Shown here: piece by piece, positions 33,291 to 44,562 of the stretch
How positions within the stretch are numbered: the stretch's first letter is position 1
Layout: the number at the start of each line of letters is the position of its first letter
DNA from: Thozetella sp. PMI_491
Taxonomy: Eukaryota; Ascomycota; Sordariomycetes; Chaetosphaeriales; Chaetosphaeriaceae
Assembly: GCA_021432635.1 (NCBI GenBank)
Contig: MU270048.1
Coordinates: 620,001-684,000 of the forward strand
Direction: 5' to 3'
Length of the DNA stretch: 64,000 nucleotides
Program-made: the position numbers and the translations under genes
The notes under the pieces: generated by a model
What the model was told of the DNA's origin: nothing
Database searches by the model: none
Seen by the model: only the letters and a program-made list of their open reading frames with translations

Positions 33291-33593
33291 ATGTCGACTT
33301 CAAACCACACCACCTCCCCGGTCAGCACTGGGGTGTTGCTGAAGTCAAAAGTCGAGGCAGACCATACAGGGGCATCATCTAGCAATTGTGGCTCATATTT
33401 AGCCTTGTTTGCTCCCTGTCATGCAAATCCCAAGCGTTGGGAGCTGACATCGCCAGATTTGCGGGCGCGTCGCTCACGAAGCCTAAACCGCGCGTGCCAC
33501 CACCTGCCTGTCGACTCACGATACATCCGGGGAAAACTGCAAGGCTATGTTCGAGTGAACAGGGCCTCGGCCGCTCCCTTTTTTGGCTCATAG
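33291..33593 (+). CDS. Candidate start of a gene without a recognisable body (100 aa)
   Basis: An ATG in good context (TTCGCACAATG) opens MSTSNHTTSP, which resembles many fungal N termini. Directly after it GTCAGC could serve as a donor. The frame runs on for 100 codons, but the later part has no coding-like character. No downstream exon could be linked by eye. It may be the head of a gene whose body was lost, or a first exon whose next exon I could not find. Confidence 0.2.
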   Translation: MSTSNHTTSPVSTGVLLKSKVEADHTGASSSNCGSYLALFAPCHANPKRWELTSPDLRARRSRSLNRACHHLPVDSRYIRGKLQGYVRVNRASAAPFFGS

Positions 33594-34969
33594 TCATTGG
33601 TATCGGGCTTCACCGTGGTGCTAGCTAAACACGCTCCGTGGAAAGCAGCGCAGGTCGCGATGGCTGGCCCAGTTGGGCATCATATCACGCGCCGCCGTAT
33701 TTCGGCCTAGCCACGTGTCCCAGCGCTTCTAACATGGGCTCCAATGCTATTGTAAACGAGACGCCGTGATCCAACGGGCTCATGGAGCATCAAAGTTGTC
33801 TGGTCTTCGGAGAGGGGCCAGTACTGTCGCCACGGTGCGCGACCGGTTGAGATCAGCCCGTTCCGGTCGGGCAAGTGCGCACACGCTAACATATTCACAT
33901 ATTCATCCACAACCAGGCCCCGGAGCCACAGGAACCACATTAATTGAATCTGACAGTGTCGTATTCCATCATCCTGGTCTGATTTTTTGCTCTTTGGCTA
34001 TTAGGGAGGTCTGTTTTCGTCACGTAGCCAGCTGTCCCGTTTCCCGCGCCGAGCCTCAGCTACCGCCGCTTCTTGACCTAACCCGAGATCACCCCGCCTC
34101 CCAGCCATGACTCCAAGACTATCAGTCATGTTCCAGCCATAGTGCATCCTCCAACAGCGCATATCCTGCTATGCTTTGCAGCACCCCCTAATCATCAGCG
34201 TCAGCTTCCATAAAGACCTACTTCTACTTTTGGCGCCATTGGCACGCCATCGCCCGTGCGGTGGATTGTTGATAGACGCGTCTCCTCCATGCACTGCTTT
34301 GGCCACCCCTCGTGATTGAGCACCCTGGCTGTGTATAATAAGCCTGGTCCAGAATTCTTGGCGTTGGCAAGTAGCTACATGGTACTGCAGCACAGCTGTG
34401 GTAATCTGCCACATCCAGGAGGATGGGCCACCTTACCTGAATTGGCCTATCGCGGCTCCTGTCACGAGGTCTTGCAAGTCCATGGTCAAGGTGTGATTCG
34501 GTGGCGTTCTCGACCCCTTTAGGGACATGGTTAGGGACCGTTCGAGAAGCCCTGACCCGCCGCTAGTCGATCTCTACAATCAGCTACTCCGTCGACAAGG
34601 CACATTATTATGCTCTAGACTCTGCGCACGCGCCAGAATAGCCCGGGCGGGCCCGTGGACAAAACATTAGGTGGGATCGCATCCTAGAGCTACTCCGACA
34701 CTCTGTGTCTCAACTCGGCCGTGTGTTCCAAGACGTCCGCAGGACCGTTTAGCCTATCGAAAGAGCGGTATTGGGCAGAGGTATGCAACAGGTCGGGGGG
34801 AGCCAGCTGCAGCACTAGAAAATCCGTTAGATCCTTCTCTTTGGCGCACGTGCCATCCCTAACTCGCTTACATCCGGCGTGGTCCAAGCTGGGACCCTTC
34901 CCGTAGCATCCATCACATAACTAGTCTTTCGGGCCGGGATAGCGACAAGCCCGTAGCCAATTCTAACCA
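33594..34969. other. Intergenic stretch
   Basis: No gene, repeat or RNA was recognised. The ORFs are below 115 codons and appear random. Confidence 0.4.
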
Positions 34970-36760
34970 ACCATGAAGAGGAAAAAAAAAATTAAAACAA
35001 TATATACAGAGTAATTTTTCCTCTTTATTTTCCCTTCTCTACCCGAGATATCCAAAGTACTCTCCGTATGTTTGTGGCCGCACCGGGACGCTGTAGTATT
35101 GTCACGTGCATGCACTCCCGCCTCCTCTCAGCCCTCCTCTCATACTTTGAGGGGGGTGTGGCAATTCCTCAAACCAACAGGGAACGCGTGCATCTTTGCG
35201 GGCATATATGATCATTATGTGTCTTAGTATACTACTGTAGTCCGTTCTGGGGCAGGTAAGCTGGAGTCAGCCGTGGATAATTAATATAACTTGGTTGATC
35301 TTAATAGTTATATCGTCACTGTTATTTTTATATAGAGTCGAGTCATCGTCGAGGAGTAGCAGCACCACGTATAATAAGATCGTATCTTCCTCACGGACTC
35401 GTTAGTAGAGGCGTATCGTAGTGGTCGGCCTTCTTCCGCCGATACATGCCTCGTACGAGACGTTAGACGAAGCAATTGTCATTATGTTGTGCTTCGAGTA
35501 TATTATAGGTAAATTACAATATCTTTACCTAGGAGTATATAGATGCCCAAACTCTGCCTAACCATTTTCATACATTACCCTAAAATACTCCTATAATTGT
35601 CTCTCTCTCCGTAGACCACCAAAAGTTGTTCATAGGCACTGATGACACTCGATGCAGTATACCCAAGGTAGGACCCGCCACATACGGAATGCTTCTAGTT
35701 GGTCAAAGTGATAGATTCATGCGTTGATCTAGGCGGTTCTCTATCGAAATATATATTCTAGTGAGCTACCGTCTCGTTGGGGATGCTGATGGCGGCGTTG
35801 ACGCGTGAGGCGACGAAAGACGCGTCTACCACAATCTTGGTTCTCGCGGAGGACGACGGCCGGCCGGCCGGCCGGAATCCCCATCCGGGCTGCCGAGTAC
35901 TCGAACGTTCCAATTGAAATATTTTTGATCTTATTACTATTCTTCCCTCCTTGCCAGCGGGCCGCTACTTCTCCATAACAAAGCCCGGCGCGTCAGCCGA
36001 GTTAGCTGTAGCCTCACATTCGAGCCCAAGCATGCAAGAAGCCAACCACACCAGGAAGATAACGACCAGGCAATGCCCATCTGCGTTTTAGTATGGTAGT
36101 ATGTAATTTTGTAGTTTCCCAGCTTGTTTGACGCGTCTGTTGTACGAATTGCTTGCTCACCAGATATCGCGATGGCGAGCCAAGGCACCGTGTCAGACCT
36201 CGGTCATCCCCCAGTGGCTTAGGAATCGGGCAGTTTCTCGTATAAAGTCTCATTAAATATACATAAGCATATATTTGAACATTTATAAACCTGTTTTACG
36301 CTCGTCTTTGTCCTAGATTTTGTTGTGGGAGCAAGCAGCCCTGGTAAGATCCCAGAGCGTGACATTTGCTGCAAAGTCTTCTTGCGGTACTCTCCGAGCT
36401 AGAGTGTAGACACAGCAATATCGGGCTGCAGTTAATTAGAGATTCATCATGATAATATAGCCGCGAGATACTATCAGGAGGGGAATTGGGACGTGGTACT
36501 AGAATCTGTACGCATTGGACGTCTGGTGTCGACCTCGATCAACATTAGCCAGTACGATGATTGACCATGCCAACCTGCCATAATTCTCAACTCTCACATG
36601 TAGGCATAAAGGGAACTACAAGAACTATATTCTATGCTATTCAAGCTCAGAAGGATGTATCTAAACCGGGTTTACAGTCCAACGCAGCAACTCGATACAC
36701 CAGCATGGGCGGCAAACCGCTCTGCATCGTGGCCACAATTGTGCTCTGCCAGTAACAGCT
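34970..36760. repeat. AT-rich island, probably a RIP-degraded repeat relic
   Basis: Base composition shifts to AT-rich with dense TpA steps, most clearly at 34975-35060, 35270-35345, 35500-35610 and 36240-36300, between GC-rich borders. This is the pattern expected of old repeats after repeat-induced point mutation (C to T changes, mostly at CpA). A GGCC run (35859-35874) sits within it. No transposase, reverse transcriptase or clear terminal repeats could be read, so the family is unknown. Confidence 0.45.
35857..35875. repeat. Tandem GGCC palindrome run
   Basis: Four or more consecutive GGCC units form a perfect self-complementary stretch, unusual inside an AT-rich island. Confidence 0.8.
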
Positions 36761-37996
36761 CGTGTCTACGGGCATCGCCTGACGACAACAAGATCTAGTA
36801 CATGGCACTACAGTGACTACTAGCCATCAAGCCTCGGGGCACCAGTGTCTTTACTACCTTAGCTAGTGGTCGAGGTGGTTCGAAGAGTTCTTTCCCAGTA
36901 TTCGCCTATAAACTTGGAGCCTAGGATCTCGATCACCTTACTTTGCTTGGCTCGCGAACAAATCTACTAGGTAATGCGTGTACGGGCTGGGTCTAATAGC
37001 GCCTGGCTTGTTGGTCTTTGCTGTAGTCCGTGTTCACGATCTAGCATTCGCAAGACTCCTCTAGCCAAAGCTCGAATAATTACTTTTGACTGCCTCGTCG
37101 GGATATCATAGCGATACGAGGTATTATGGGGTCCACGACTGCATCCAACGCATTTACATTGTTTGGCCGTAGCTTACTTACTTCGATGACGACCGGCTGC
37201 CCCAAGGGAGGGAGAGACTAGAGGAGGCCGGTTAAGTGATGCGGCACTGGCGTGAACGTATCTCTTTCCTCCCCTTTCTTTCCTCTCCCTTCTTTAGAAA
37301 AATCGGACCTCGACAGCGAGAGCGTCGACGAGTTTGCGCCATGGCGCCCGCCCGGACATCTAACTGCTAATTGCCTATCTCATGCACCCGAAGGAGCCGC
37401 AGCTCTAGCACGACGGCTCGCTAGCCAAGAATGCGGAAGCCCCCCCGTCAGTTATAGGAATCTAGGATGCTAATAGTAGCATTCCTCGGTCCATTATTCT
37501 AACGCGGCCCTCTGCCACGCCCCCTTCCCGCGCCTTTGGCGCCCTAAGTATGGATAGGCTCGTGCCATGCTCCCCCCTCCCCCCCTTGGCGGTGGTGGAG
37601 GTCGTCAAATGGATGGCTTGGCAATTCGTCAACCTGTCTTTAAGAATATACGCGGGTAGTTTGCCGGCCACGCAGTCGCGCTAGTCGGCATGCCATACAT
37701 AGCCTCGTGGGCCATGTGCTTTGGAGAGACTATGCCAGGATGTAGGATTGAGCATAAAGCCAGCCTTTGGGAGAGAGGCTATCCACCTCCACGTCCCGAG
37801 TGGCCAAGCCCGCGTGCTGTCGTATGCGCAATTCACGTTCCTGTCCACTACGTACATACATCCCCCCGATGCATGCACAGCGAGGGCCCCCCCAACTTCC
37901 CGGGCTAAGCCCAGCGCGATGTGGGGTGTGTCGGCATAAGAAGGATGTTATCGTTATTCTACGGAGTATTATATTAACTTTGTTGCTCCGCCGCCA

Positions 37997-38010
37997 GGGG
38001 GGGGGGGGGG
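37997..38010. repeat. Homopolymer G run (14 bases)
   Basis: Fourteen G followed by A and six more G. The tract could form a G-quadruplex on the plus strand. Confidence 0.85.
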
Positions 38011-39078
38011 AGGGGGGACGTCCCGGGTGCGATGGGGGTAGAGGGGAAAAAGCTTGCTGGGATGCTGGGCTTTTTTGTCCACTGAAAGGATGGTGGCAAG
38101 CAACCTCATGCGCAGTCTATACCAAAACAGCTCCTTCGCCGGCCGCGGGCCAGGGCCGGTCGGCATCTTGAAAGCTGTCTACTATGGTACCCTCCCTCTG
38201 TCCTCTGTCCTCTGTCCCGTGAGGAAACATCGAAGATCCCGGCTTCAGCCGCCGTCCACGCGGACTGGGGGCCGGGGTGGATCAGCGGACTGGGTGAGCG
38301 CGATGAAACGCGGTTTTGCGAGCTTCGGCCGCAGTCTGGGACCACTTGCTGGAGCATCTCGTGTCTGCCAAGCCGCTCCCATCTCGAACGGTCCCCGCCC
38401 TCGTCCCATCCAGTATCCAGGTGGGCATCCACCACCGTCCACCACTGTCCACCACCGTCGAAGTCGTGGTGAAGCGTTGCGACGGTTCGTTCCCCCGAGT
38501 TTGGCCCGTCCCTTCCCCCCTCATCCCGGCAGCAACAGCTAGGGCGAGTGGGCTGGCGTCGTGGGCACGTCGTGCCAGTCGTGGGGCCGCCGCGACGGAA
38601 TCAGCTAGCGCCCACGGCAGTCTCCAGCCAATAAGCCCGACGCCGTTGATGTGCGAAATGCGAGATGGGCGCTGGTACATACCCAGCCCTTTGCCAACCC
38701 GCCCGTGCGAACTAAGACAAGCCTCTAGAGACTACGGATGGCGCGTATTTTTTTTTTGGGAGGGTCCCTGAGTGCCCTGAGTGCGTTGCCCCTGCTCTCG
38801 CGACGATCGGCCGACGCGGCAGTGGATTGCGGTACAGCTACAAAGCAGCAAACCAGCTCAGCCATCGTCGCAGCGCAAAGCATCGGGGCCGTGCGAGGCT
38901 CACCTTCGGGCACATCAATGGGTCCCTCAGCGCTGAGCAGACGGGCGGAAACATGGCCTTCTAGAACGTTGGTTGGCTAGGGATGGTCCTTGAACAGAAG
39001 CCTATGCCACGATTGTCGTCCCATCCGTAGTGAGATGGTTCTGTGGCTGTTTCAGGTTTCAAAGCGCCCCCCCGCATC

Positions 39079-39124
39079 GCTGCAACCCTCTGCAACCCTC
39101 TGTAACCTTTTGCAACCCTTTCTG
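39079..39124. repeat. Imperfect tandem repeat of about 11 bp
   Basis: Four copies of a TGCAACCCTC-like unit with single changes (GTAACCTTT in the third copy). Confidence 0.75.
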
Positions 39125-40815
39125 CAGCATACCCTTTCGCCTGGGGGGCCTTGTGTCAGTTCGGACTTGGTTGCTTCCCTTTCCAGCCCCCCTCCCCCCC
39201 ACCTTCGGGCTAATTGCGTACGTACGCACCCACCCTCTTTCGAGTCTGATGCAAAGCCACTTCGTCCCGTAATGTGCAGTGTCCTTCTTGGTAGCGCCGC
39301 CGGGCTCCACCGACAACCCGCCGTCGTGGGCGCCATGGCGGCGGACGGGCGCCGACGGACGAGAATAGACCCCGAGCTGGACCCCCTTTTTAAACTTGTT
39401 CGTCACGACGGGGCTAGGCAAGAGCTATTGTCAAAAGCTATTGAAAGGACCGGTGGCCAGTCCGTCCCGGCCGGTGCTCGAATCAACGGGGGGCCCGGTA
39501 GTGTGCCGGCCTCTTCTGTTGGCCAAGGGATTGCAATTACGGTAGTGTTGTCTTCTCTTCTAGCATATCGTCACGGGTTTGCTCCATTGTTTGGGCCATG
39601 TATGCCATTGCCCAAGTTGGGATGGCTCGTCTGCCACAATGGAGAAACGCCAAGCGGCCGTTTGCTAAGTGCTGTGTTACTTGTTACTGGAGCTCAACGC
39701 CGTTGGGACAGCTCGGGCTTCGTATACCCTCCACAATAATTAGTGGCTTGCCCTCTCTCCTGGCCACGTACTTCGTTTGGGAGCACACATGCTGTGGTCA
39801 TGCAAAGGGACCTCAAAGGGCCCTAACGTTAAAGGAAGGGAAGGAGGGAGGACTCCAGCCAGCCTCCCCTGATGCCCCCTTCCAATATTCGACAGCTCTC
39901 CTGGTAGTGGCCCCTGGCCTGTAAACAAGGAGCCTGTACTGGATCAATTAGCATAGAGATTATCTTCTGCCCGGGGCCGTCCTATTTCCCCTTCCCTTGA
40001 GGCTGGTGATGCTACTTTTGGACGAAACAAAGGCGGCCGCCCAGTATTCCCCTGTCGGTGGCGAGGACCAATGACGAATCCCGACCCTCACTCCCATGGG
40101 GCAGGGGGTTTTGGGCTTTGGCTTTTTTTTTCAAGAATAACCTTCAATCTACCTCAGGGATAGAGTTATCCAGGATCAACGCCTCCCCGGCGTACGTAGC
40201 AACGATCGGCACGACCCACCGCCCATCTCCGAAGTCCAAACTTAGTTGTTGCTGTGCTCATCACCAAACGCTGACCTTTGTGTCCCTCCTATAGTGAACG
40301 CCGCGACAACCTCGTGGCCTCTGGGGATTGTTTAGATGGACAGAACCGAGGCCGTAGTGCGATAACTCGAGCTGCAACGTCTGGGTATTGTTGAATATTT
40401 GGTGGATTATCTATGTACCAAGCCGATCACACTAGATCACTCCCAGGCGCTGAATATGCCGTCCTGTTGCAAATGCTAGCATCTCAATCCACTGCAAAAG
40501 TCAAACGCTCCTATTTTCCGGGCTTGTTGTCTGCTGTAACAATCTCCATGGCGCACGAGGCAATGATCCCAACGCTCATCCGGTCCAAGAAAAAAAAAAC
40601 GATCCGTAAACCCTTGCGGTCGAGCCGTAACAAAGCTGCCTGGTGCCCAAAACGCCGTTCTAATGCACGCACTGGGTAATCCGATCCGGTGCAATCCGAT
40701 CCGTTCGCCTCAAGGGAAATCGAGAGCCCCCTCTCTTCAACTCGCAGACGGGTATCTGTGCATCATGAAAGTGTTGGACCTCTCCTCTCCGGTCCCTCCG
40801 CCCTCCCCTGCCCAT

Positions 40816-40829
40816 GGGGGGGGGGGGGG
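40816..40829. repeat. Homopolymer G run (14 bases)
   Basis: Fourteen G, about 85 bases beyond the stop codon of the WOPR gene. Confidence 0.85.
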
Positions 40830-40912
40830 TGAGATCACCTCTCACCTCCCTCAAGCAATTACTCTGTTGGTGGTGCTTGTTTCTCCTCAAACCATGCCAT
40901 GCCTCGCATGCC

Positions 40913-42331
40913 TCACACGCAAAACTTCTTGTCCAGAGACTGAATTGCCCGTTTGTCTTCGGTAGGAACATAGGCCAGGCGGCTCTGCGGAGCCGAGCCC
41001 ATGGTAGTGGCGCTGTTCAGCGGAGTGGCGCCGGTAGCTGTCCGCGGTGAGCTGCTGGCGCTGTTGATACCCGGATTCGCGCTGCTCGGCTCTGAGCTAG
41101 AAGGGGTTGGGTGGTGAAGGAGGGCCGAGAGGCTAGCCTTGTTCCCGGTTTGGCTGTTCACATCCGAGTGAGCACTTCGCGGGGGCGAGACAGAACCTCG
41201 GGGCGGAGGCGTGCCGCTAAGAAGACTGCTGTGATTGGGGATCGGCAGCGGGCCCTGAAAGTCCCGGCTTAAAGCAGGTGCGAGACGAGGGTCGATCATG
41301 GCCGCCTCCCTCGCCTGGATCTGGAGGTGCTGCGACCGGGGTGACTCTACCGATGCTGTTCTCGGCTCAGACATGTAGTGGGCCGAGTAGGCTGGGTACG
41401 GCTGTGGGATAGGCATGCTTGTCTTTGGTTGCATAGCTGCCGCAGGCTGTGGTGGTGGGAGAGGCGCTCGGTCATAGGGGGCAGGTGGGCCGGCCGCGTA
41501 AGGTGGCTGTTGTTGTGGTGGATAGTGGTGTGGTGGTGGCGGCGGTAGTTGTTGGCCCTGGGGATATGGAGGAGCAACGGTATAGTGGCCGTGGCTGTAG
41601 GATGGAGTGCTGTATGGGGGTGTCGCCACGGGAGAGGGCGGCCATGCGTAGCCCTGTTGGGCGTACTGTGGCGCGTAGCTCTGAGGGGGGGGTTGATGAG
41701 GTTGATGCTGGGGAGCGTTGTAAGGTGCCGGTTGGGGCGGGACTGGTGGCTGTTGCATCGGCGCCCTCGTCATGGCCGGCACTGGGACCTCGTTCATGCT
41801 CGACTCCGGGTACATGCCCTTCACAGGAACGACACCTCGGAGGCTAGGGTCCTGAGTGGGTTGCATCAGGTCCGGCTCGCCATGCATTGGCCGCTGATAG
41901 TACGAGATCAGATGCAGGTGCTGGCCGGTTGACGTGGTAATGCTGAAGGATTGCTTCATAAGACCGTCGATCTTGTAGCGGTAGCCATCCGGCTCGCCGT
42001 CGTCGCGATCTTCATCGCTACCCCGGCCTGAATCTGGCGTCTTGCCGGCGCCCCGCCTCATGACGCCGTAGCTCCCACCCCTCTTTCCCTCCATCTCTCT
42101 GTAGGTTAGGAAGCTCCCCGACACCCTGCTCGCGCTCCACGATTTGCCGTCGGTCCATCTTCGCATGCCTGCTTCCCTCTCGTCCCAGACAAATACGGAG
42201 CCAGATCGGATGGACTGCCGCTCCTTCTCGGATAGTCGCCGCTGGACCCGTGGCAGCAAGCCGAGGCGGCAAGCCTCGAAGAGCTTGATAGCATCCGCCG
42301 GTGTGCGCACATAGCCGTGGTAGGTTTCCAT
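40913..42331 (-). CDS. PAC2: WOPR-domain transcription factor of the Gti1/Pac2 family (Pac2 type)
   Basis: WOPR proteins bind DNA through a two-part domain and control morphological switching, conidiation and virulence in fungi. Numbering from the ATG at 42331, part one covers 1-84 (METYHGYVRTPADAIKLFEA, SGSVFVWDEREAGMRRWTDG, SASRVSGSFLTYREMEGKR). An acidic linker follows, and part two covers about 117-147 (YRYKIDGLMKQSFSITT then GQHLHLISYY). The FVWDEREAGMRRWTDGKSW form fits the Pac2 clade rather than the Wor1/Ryp1/Sge1 clade, as I recall them. RRWT (Thr60) matches a protein kinase A site. The remaining 320 residues are Pro/Gln/Tyr-rich and probably an activation region; the protein ends RAIQSLDKKFCV. 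The frame extends 16 codons upstream to an ATG at 42379. I prefer 42331 because METYHG is where family similarity starts. No introns in the coding sequence; 472 residues. Confidence 0.93.
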   Translation of the reverse strand: METYHGYVRTPADAIKLFEACRLGLLPRVQRRLSEKERQSIRSGSVFVWDEREAGMRRWTDGKSWSASRVSGSFLTYREMEGKRGGSYGVMRRGAGKTPDSGRGSDEDRDDGEPDGYRYKIDGLMKQSFSITTSTGQHLHLISYYQRPMHGEPDLMQPTQDPSLRGVVPVKGMYPESSMNEVPVPAMTRAPMQQPPVPPQPAPYNAPQHQPHQPPPQSYAPQYAQQGYAWPPSPVATPPYSTPSYSHGHYTVAPPYPQGQQLPPPPPHHYPPQQQPPYAAGPPAPYDRAPLPPPQPAAAMQPKTSMPIPQPYPAYSAHYMSEPRTASVESPRSQHLQIQAREAAMIDPRLAPALSRDFQGPLPIPNHSSLLSGTPPPRGSVSPPRSAHSDVNSQTGNKASLSALLHHPTPSSSEPSSANPGINSASSSPRTATGATPLNSATTMGSAPQSRLAYVPTEDKRAIQSLDKKFCV

Positions 42332-44371
42332 CATGTTGGGCATGGCCTCTTTGGACCAAGACGATATGCAGTGGTTCAAAGTGGTATTGAAGTATTGGCC
42401 CAGAATAGGTGGGAGGCTGACGGGCGGGCGCAGAGTCTCTTTTTAACCGGTAGCCCTTTCTCTGGGCCAAGCTAGGGGGGGGGTCTACCACCCAAACTGG
42501 GGGCACGGATTAGGCTGTCGATATCGGCACCAATTCCCGATTGAAAGGGCAGTGGAGGCCAGCTTGCGCGGCGATTATTTAGGGCCCACCCACAGAAGAA
42601 CCCCTGGCCCTGGTCGCGAGAGATCGACACAGCCTTGGCGTTTCTGAACGGAAGGAAGGCAGTTGGAGTCGAGAAATGGGTCGAGCTTGGCGAGTCCGGT
42701 GAGACGCTCCTTGTGGAGATCGCTCGCCTTGGCGGGGGAGTAAGTTAGCGTTTTCCGCAGATGAGTTGAGACAAGTGAATACGTAGTGGTGTGCGAAATT
42801 GACAGAAGCTTAATCCAAGCAACCTTCGGGGATGTGTCGTGGTTGATGGACAATGCATGAACAGGCCGAATGCCAATCCTTGGGGCGGGTAGGCAAAGGG
42901 CCTCCGTCAGCTAAGACAAGGGCTTACGAGACGTCCAGGGCATGGGGGTCGGACAGCCTTGTAGCAGCAGGGGCGCCATATATAGGTCCTGACACAAACC
43001 TGCTCACTTGCACCCACTTCTGTCCACGCACTCGAGGGAAGAGAGACTCGGGGGCTTTAGAGAGGGGCACACTTCCCCTTTCTGGTCAACGTAACTGGGG
43101 CTATCAAGTCAACCCTTTTGGGGGGCAGAAGGGGAGGGGAGGAGGGCATATTTTATTCTAGGTGGACGCAATTGTGAACTGGAATGTGAGGTCAAGGGCA
43201 AGGGGGGGATGCTGGCTAGTCGAGTACAGCGAGAGAAGGCTAGGCTGCAACAGATGGAGGATCGCCAAATGGAGCATGCCAGTGGCAGAATGTCTCGACT
43301 AAACCTTCCCTCTAACCTTTGGCGTCTGTCTGGGACGCTGTCGCTGGGTTGCGGGAATAACATTAAACATGGGATGAGATCTGAGCAGGTCCTGTTTTGG
43401 CCAAAAATACTCGTAGGCGAAACGTCGACGGCACTGGGGCCGCATCACCAAGCATCTCAGGTAAGGAGACTTGCGCATGAGTCCACTTGGGGTGGTCCCA
43501 GGCCCACTCCACAGACGAGACTTCGTCGCATGGGCTCATGGGCCGACTCAGGGCCTCGGTCTCGCACTCGGAGGGTGCCCACCACGCAGCAGAGGCCTCG
43601 CGGCTAGCGGCTGGGAAAGACCATCCACGAACGGCTAGGGGCGAGCAAGGAAGCAAGCCAGCAAGCGGTATAGAGCGAAAGGAAGAGCAACATACCCAAG
43701 AGAGACAAAGGCGGGAGGGTGTACAGGCAAAATTGGGCGAGCTCGTCCTGCAGGTTGCGCAAAGATCGGTTGAGGGCCGGAGGTGTCGATGGTTAGAAAG
43801 AAGAGAAGTCAGGCAAGGGTAGAAACGGAGTCGAGAGATGCCTAAGTTGTTGCCTCAGTGCAAGCTTCGGGCTCAAAAGGTGTGCAAGACGGTGGAGGCG
43901 AGGGCGGCACCAAATTGTGAGCCACGGATGCCGGGGCTGGGGGAGTTGGAGGCGCCCGGGGGAGTGGTGTGCGTGGAAATAAAGTGTCTAGGTGGCGCGG
44001 GCGGCGGTTGGCGATCAGAGTTGGTGCGCGCCGATGACGATGCGGCCAAATGGCGCATGTCTTGTCGGAATGTGGGAGGACGGGGGTCGCGTCAGTCGCC
44101 CCAGGGCTGGCTAAACTGGGGTTATGGAAGGGGGGGGGGGGTGTGCGTGCGTCTCCGGGACCTCTGCACTCCTAGCTTGTTTGATCACGGCCTAGCAGGG
44201 TCTGAGGGTGGGCTCCTCGATTGATTGTGGATGATGAGGTGAGAGGGTTGGCCCGCTCTGCTGTTGCGGATGGTTGAATGGCTAAATTGCCCACTCTGTA
44301 GGGATATCCAACTTGCGAAGTACTATCCGACTGTCCAGCCAGGGCGCGCAGTGAGGCGGCGGGACGAGCAC

Positions 44372-44391
44372 GAGAGAGAGAGAGAGAGAGG
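44372..44391. repeat. (GA)n dinucleotide repeat
   Basis: About ten GA units on the plus strand, CT on the strand of the WOPR gene. Confidence 0.9.
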
Positions 44392-44548
44392 AAAGAGGTT
44401 TGCAGGGAAGAGGGAGAAAGAAGTCACGAGAGCTCGTTAGAGTGAGGGAGAGAGAAAGGGGGGGGACAGAGGTGTCCACTACAGTTCGTTGAATTTAGTA
44501 CTTTGGGCTGATGCTTTCTTGGGGAGGTCTTGGAAAAAGACAGGGACT

Positions 44549-44562
44549 GGGGGGGGGGGGGG
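44549..44562. repeat. Homopolymer G run (14 bases)
   Basis: Fourteen G upstream of the WOPR gene, close to the probable transcription start. Confidence 0.85.

Larger units (their letters stand above)
36761..40912. other. Gene-free stretch downstream of the WOPR gene
   Basis: No convincing gene is seen. It holds G runs of 14 bases at 37997-38010 and 40816-40829, short tandem repeats (CCTCTGT three times at about 38196-38216; CCACYGTCCA units at about 38430-38458; TGCAACCCTC units at 39079-39124) and many random ORFs. Confidence 0.45.

Noticed and set aside
34970-36760. Intact transposon
   Set aside because: No readable transposase or reverse transcriptase and no terminal repeats could be matched by eye; only composition suggests a repeat relic.
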